From: Christensenella sp. UBA7868
Lineage (GTDB): Bacteria > Bacillota > Clostridia > Christensenellales > UBA1242
Assembly: GCA_002501285.1 (NCBI GenBank)
Contig: DLSG01000075.1
Span: forward strand, 1 to 5,303
DNA length: 5,303 bases
Direction of reading: 5' to 3'
The notes below the pieces were generated by a model, which was given only the letters and a program-made list of their open reading frames with translations, had not been told where the DNA came from and searched no databases. Position 1 is the first letter of the stretch; every line of letters starts with the position of its first letter. The translations under genes and the position numbers were made by a program. Shown piece by piece: positions 4,487-5,303 of the stretch.

Positions 4487-5266
4487 ATGAGTATAATAAT
4501 TGCTTTATTTTTAGGTATTTTACAAGGTTTAACCGAATTTTTGCCAGTTAGTTCAAGCGGACATTTGGTACTATTTCAAAACATTTTTGGGCTTTCAAGC
4601 GAAAACAATATTTTGTTTGATGTTATTCTTCATTTAGGAACCCTGTTTGCGGTTATAATAGTTTATAGAAAAACAATTTTAGATTTAATAAAACACCCCT
4701 TTTCTAAAAAAATGAGAATGCTTGTTGTGGGGACTATTCCAACCGTTTTAATAGCGTTAATTTTTAAAAAATTTTTTGTTAATTCATTTAGCGGAAACTT
4801 CCTTTTTATTGGATTTTTAGCAACCAGCGTGCTTCTAATTTTTTCATACTACTGTGAAAAACACAGCAAAAATCCCGAAACGATGTCTTACAAAAATATC
4901 ATTGTTATGGGAATTTTTCAAGGACTTGCAATCTTCCCTGGTTTAAGCCGTAGTGGAAGCACAACTTCAAGCGCCCTTTTTATGAATGTTAGCAAAGATG
5001 AAGCCCTTGAATATTCCTTTTTGCTTTCAATACCTATTATCCTTGCAAGTTTGGTTTATGAATTATTATTTTCAAGCGTAGCAGTGTCAAATCTTGAAAT
5101 TTTGCCCGCAATAATAGGTTTTATTGCAAGTTTAATTTTTGGCATAATATCAATTAAATTTATGAAAAAATTAGTTAAAAACAATACTTATATTTATTTT
5201 GCAATATATCTTATTTTGCTTTCTATATTTTTGATTTTAAACAAATATTGTATTAAATTATTTTAA
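4487..5266 (+). CDS. uppP: Undecaprenyl-diphosphate phosphatase (UppP/BacA family)
   Basis: A 259-residue polytopic membrane protein, slightly shorter than the usual 265-280. The family removes one phosphate from undecaprenyl diphosphate, recycling the lipid carrier for peptidoglycan and other wall polymers; overexpression gives bacitracin resistance. The active-site motifs are clear: LQGLTEFLPVSSSGH at 12-26, supplying Gln13 and Glu17 of the [E/Q]xxxE motif plus Ser23 and His26, and PGLSRSGSTTSSAL at 151-164 with the catalytic Arg155. The family's LFDVILHLGTLFAVIIVYRK (43-62) and FLLSIPII (178-185) are also present. About seven or eight hydrophobic segments can be counted, including the re-entrant N-terminal one. 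The start at ATG 4487 matches the family N-terminus, but no clear Shine-Dalgarno is present in the preceding 20 bases and no good promoter was found after the groEL terminator. It appears monocistronic within the window. Confidence 0.96.
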   Translation: MSIIIALFLGILQGLTEFLPVSSSGHLVLFQNIFGLSSENNILFDVILHLGTLFAVIIVYRKTILDLIKHPFSKKMRMLVVGTIPTVLIALIFKKFFVNSFSGNFLFIGFLATSVLLIFSYYCEKHSKNPETMSYKNIIVMGIFQGLAIFPGLSRSGSTTSSALFMNVSKDEALEYSFLLSIPIILASLVYELLFSSVAVSNLEILPAIIGFIASLIFGIISIKFMKKLVKNNTYIYFAIYLILLSIFLILNKYCIKLF

Positions 5267-5292
5267 AAACTTTGATTTTAAGTCTTTTTTTT
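5265..5292 (+). terminator. Weak candidate terminator after uppP
   Basis: ACTT (5269-5272) can pair with AAGT (5280-5283), extended by AAAA/TTTT pairing across a bulged C, and eight T follow (5285-5292). The stem is short and nearly all A-T, so termination would be weak. The T-run could instead be lysine codons at the end of a converging minus-strand gene lying beyond the window. Confidence 0.25.
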
Positions 5293-5303
5293 ACTAAATT
5301 TCA

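Noticed and set aside
5267..5303. C-terminus of a converging minus-strand gene ending near 5280
   Set aside because: A short Lys-rich open stretch is possible, but fewer than ten codons are visible and nothing distinguishes it from AT-rich intergenic DNA.

Overview
The window is AT-rich DNA read with the standard bacterial code. UGG encodes Trp and UGA does not appear as a sense codon in the frames I read. Purine-rich Shine-Dalgarno sites precede most genes. A groES-groEL operon of Clostridia-like sequence and an UppP/BacA-type lipid phosphatase point to a low-GC Bacillota, perhaps an uncultured host-associated Clostridia-like lineage. The phylum is fairly secure from protein similarity; anything finer is a guess.

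Layout. (1) Positions 1-519, minus strand: an HD-domain phosphohydrolase whose C-terminus runs off the left edge. (2) Positions 520-818: a divergent regulatory region with two back-to-back sigma-A promoters built from identical hexamers (TTGAAA-17-TATAAT on each strand). It holds four copies of the octamer GTAAGTTG, three direct and one inverted. (3) Positions 819-1428, plus strand: two overlapping genes. The first encodes a membrane segment plus a small conserved-looking domain fused to an XRE-type helix-turn-helix. The second encodes a stand-alone XRE helix-turn-helix that is a clear paralogue of the first one's C-terminus. They end in an intrinsic terminator. (4) Positions 1440-2249, minus strand: a single-pass membrane protein with a SPOR-like domain and a helical C-terminal region. 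(5) Positions 2433-4354, plus strand: groES-groEL, ending in a strong terminator at 4398-4450. (6) Positions 4487-5266, plus strand: uppP.

The window looks like two halves. The right half (about 1440 onward) is ordinary chromosome: chaperonin, cell-envelope lipid recycling and a membrane protein that may bind the cell wall. The left half (about 1-1430) looks accessory. It has small regulators, a tandem duplication, a fusion and repeated operator-like motifs, and the HD gene prefers ATA for isoleucine where groES-groEL uses ATT almost exclusively.

The most unusual object is the fused gene at 819-1232. By the positive-inside rule its DNA-binding domain would lie outside the membrane. It is either a recombination product or a regulator with unexpected topology. 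With its overlapping paralogue and the octamers around its promoter, it is the best candidate here for an undescribed, self-regulated unit. No complete defence, CRISPR, toxin-antitoxin or transposon system is visible.
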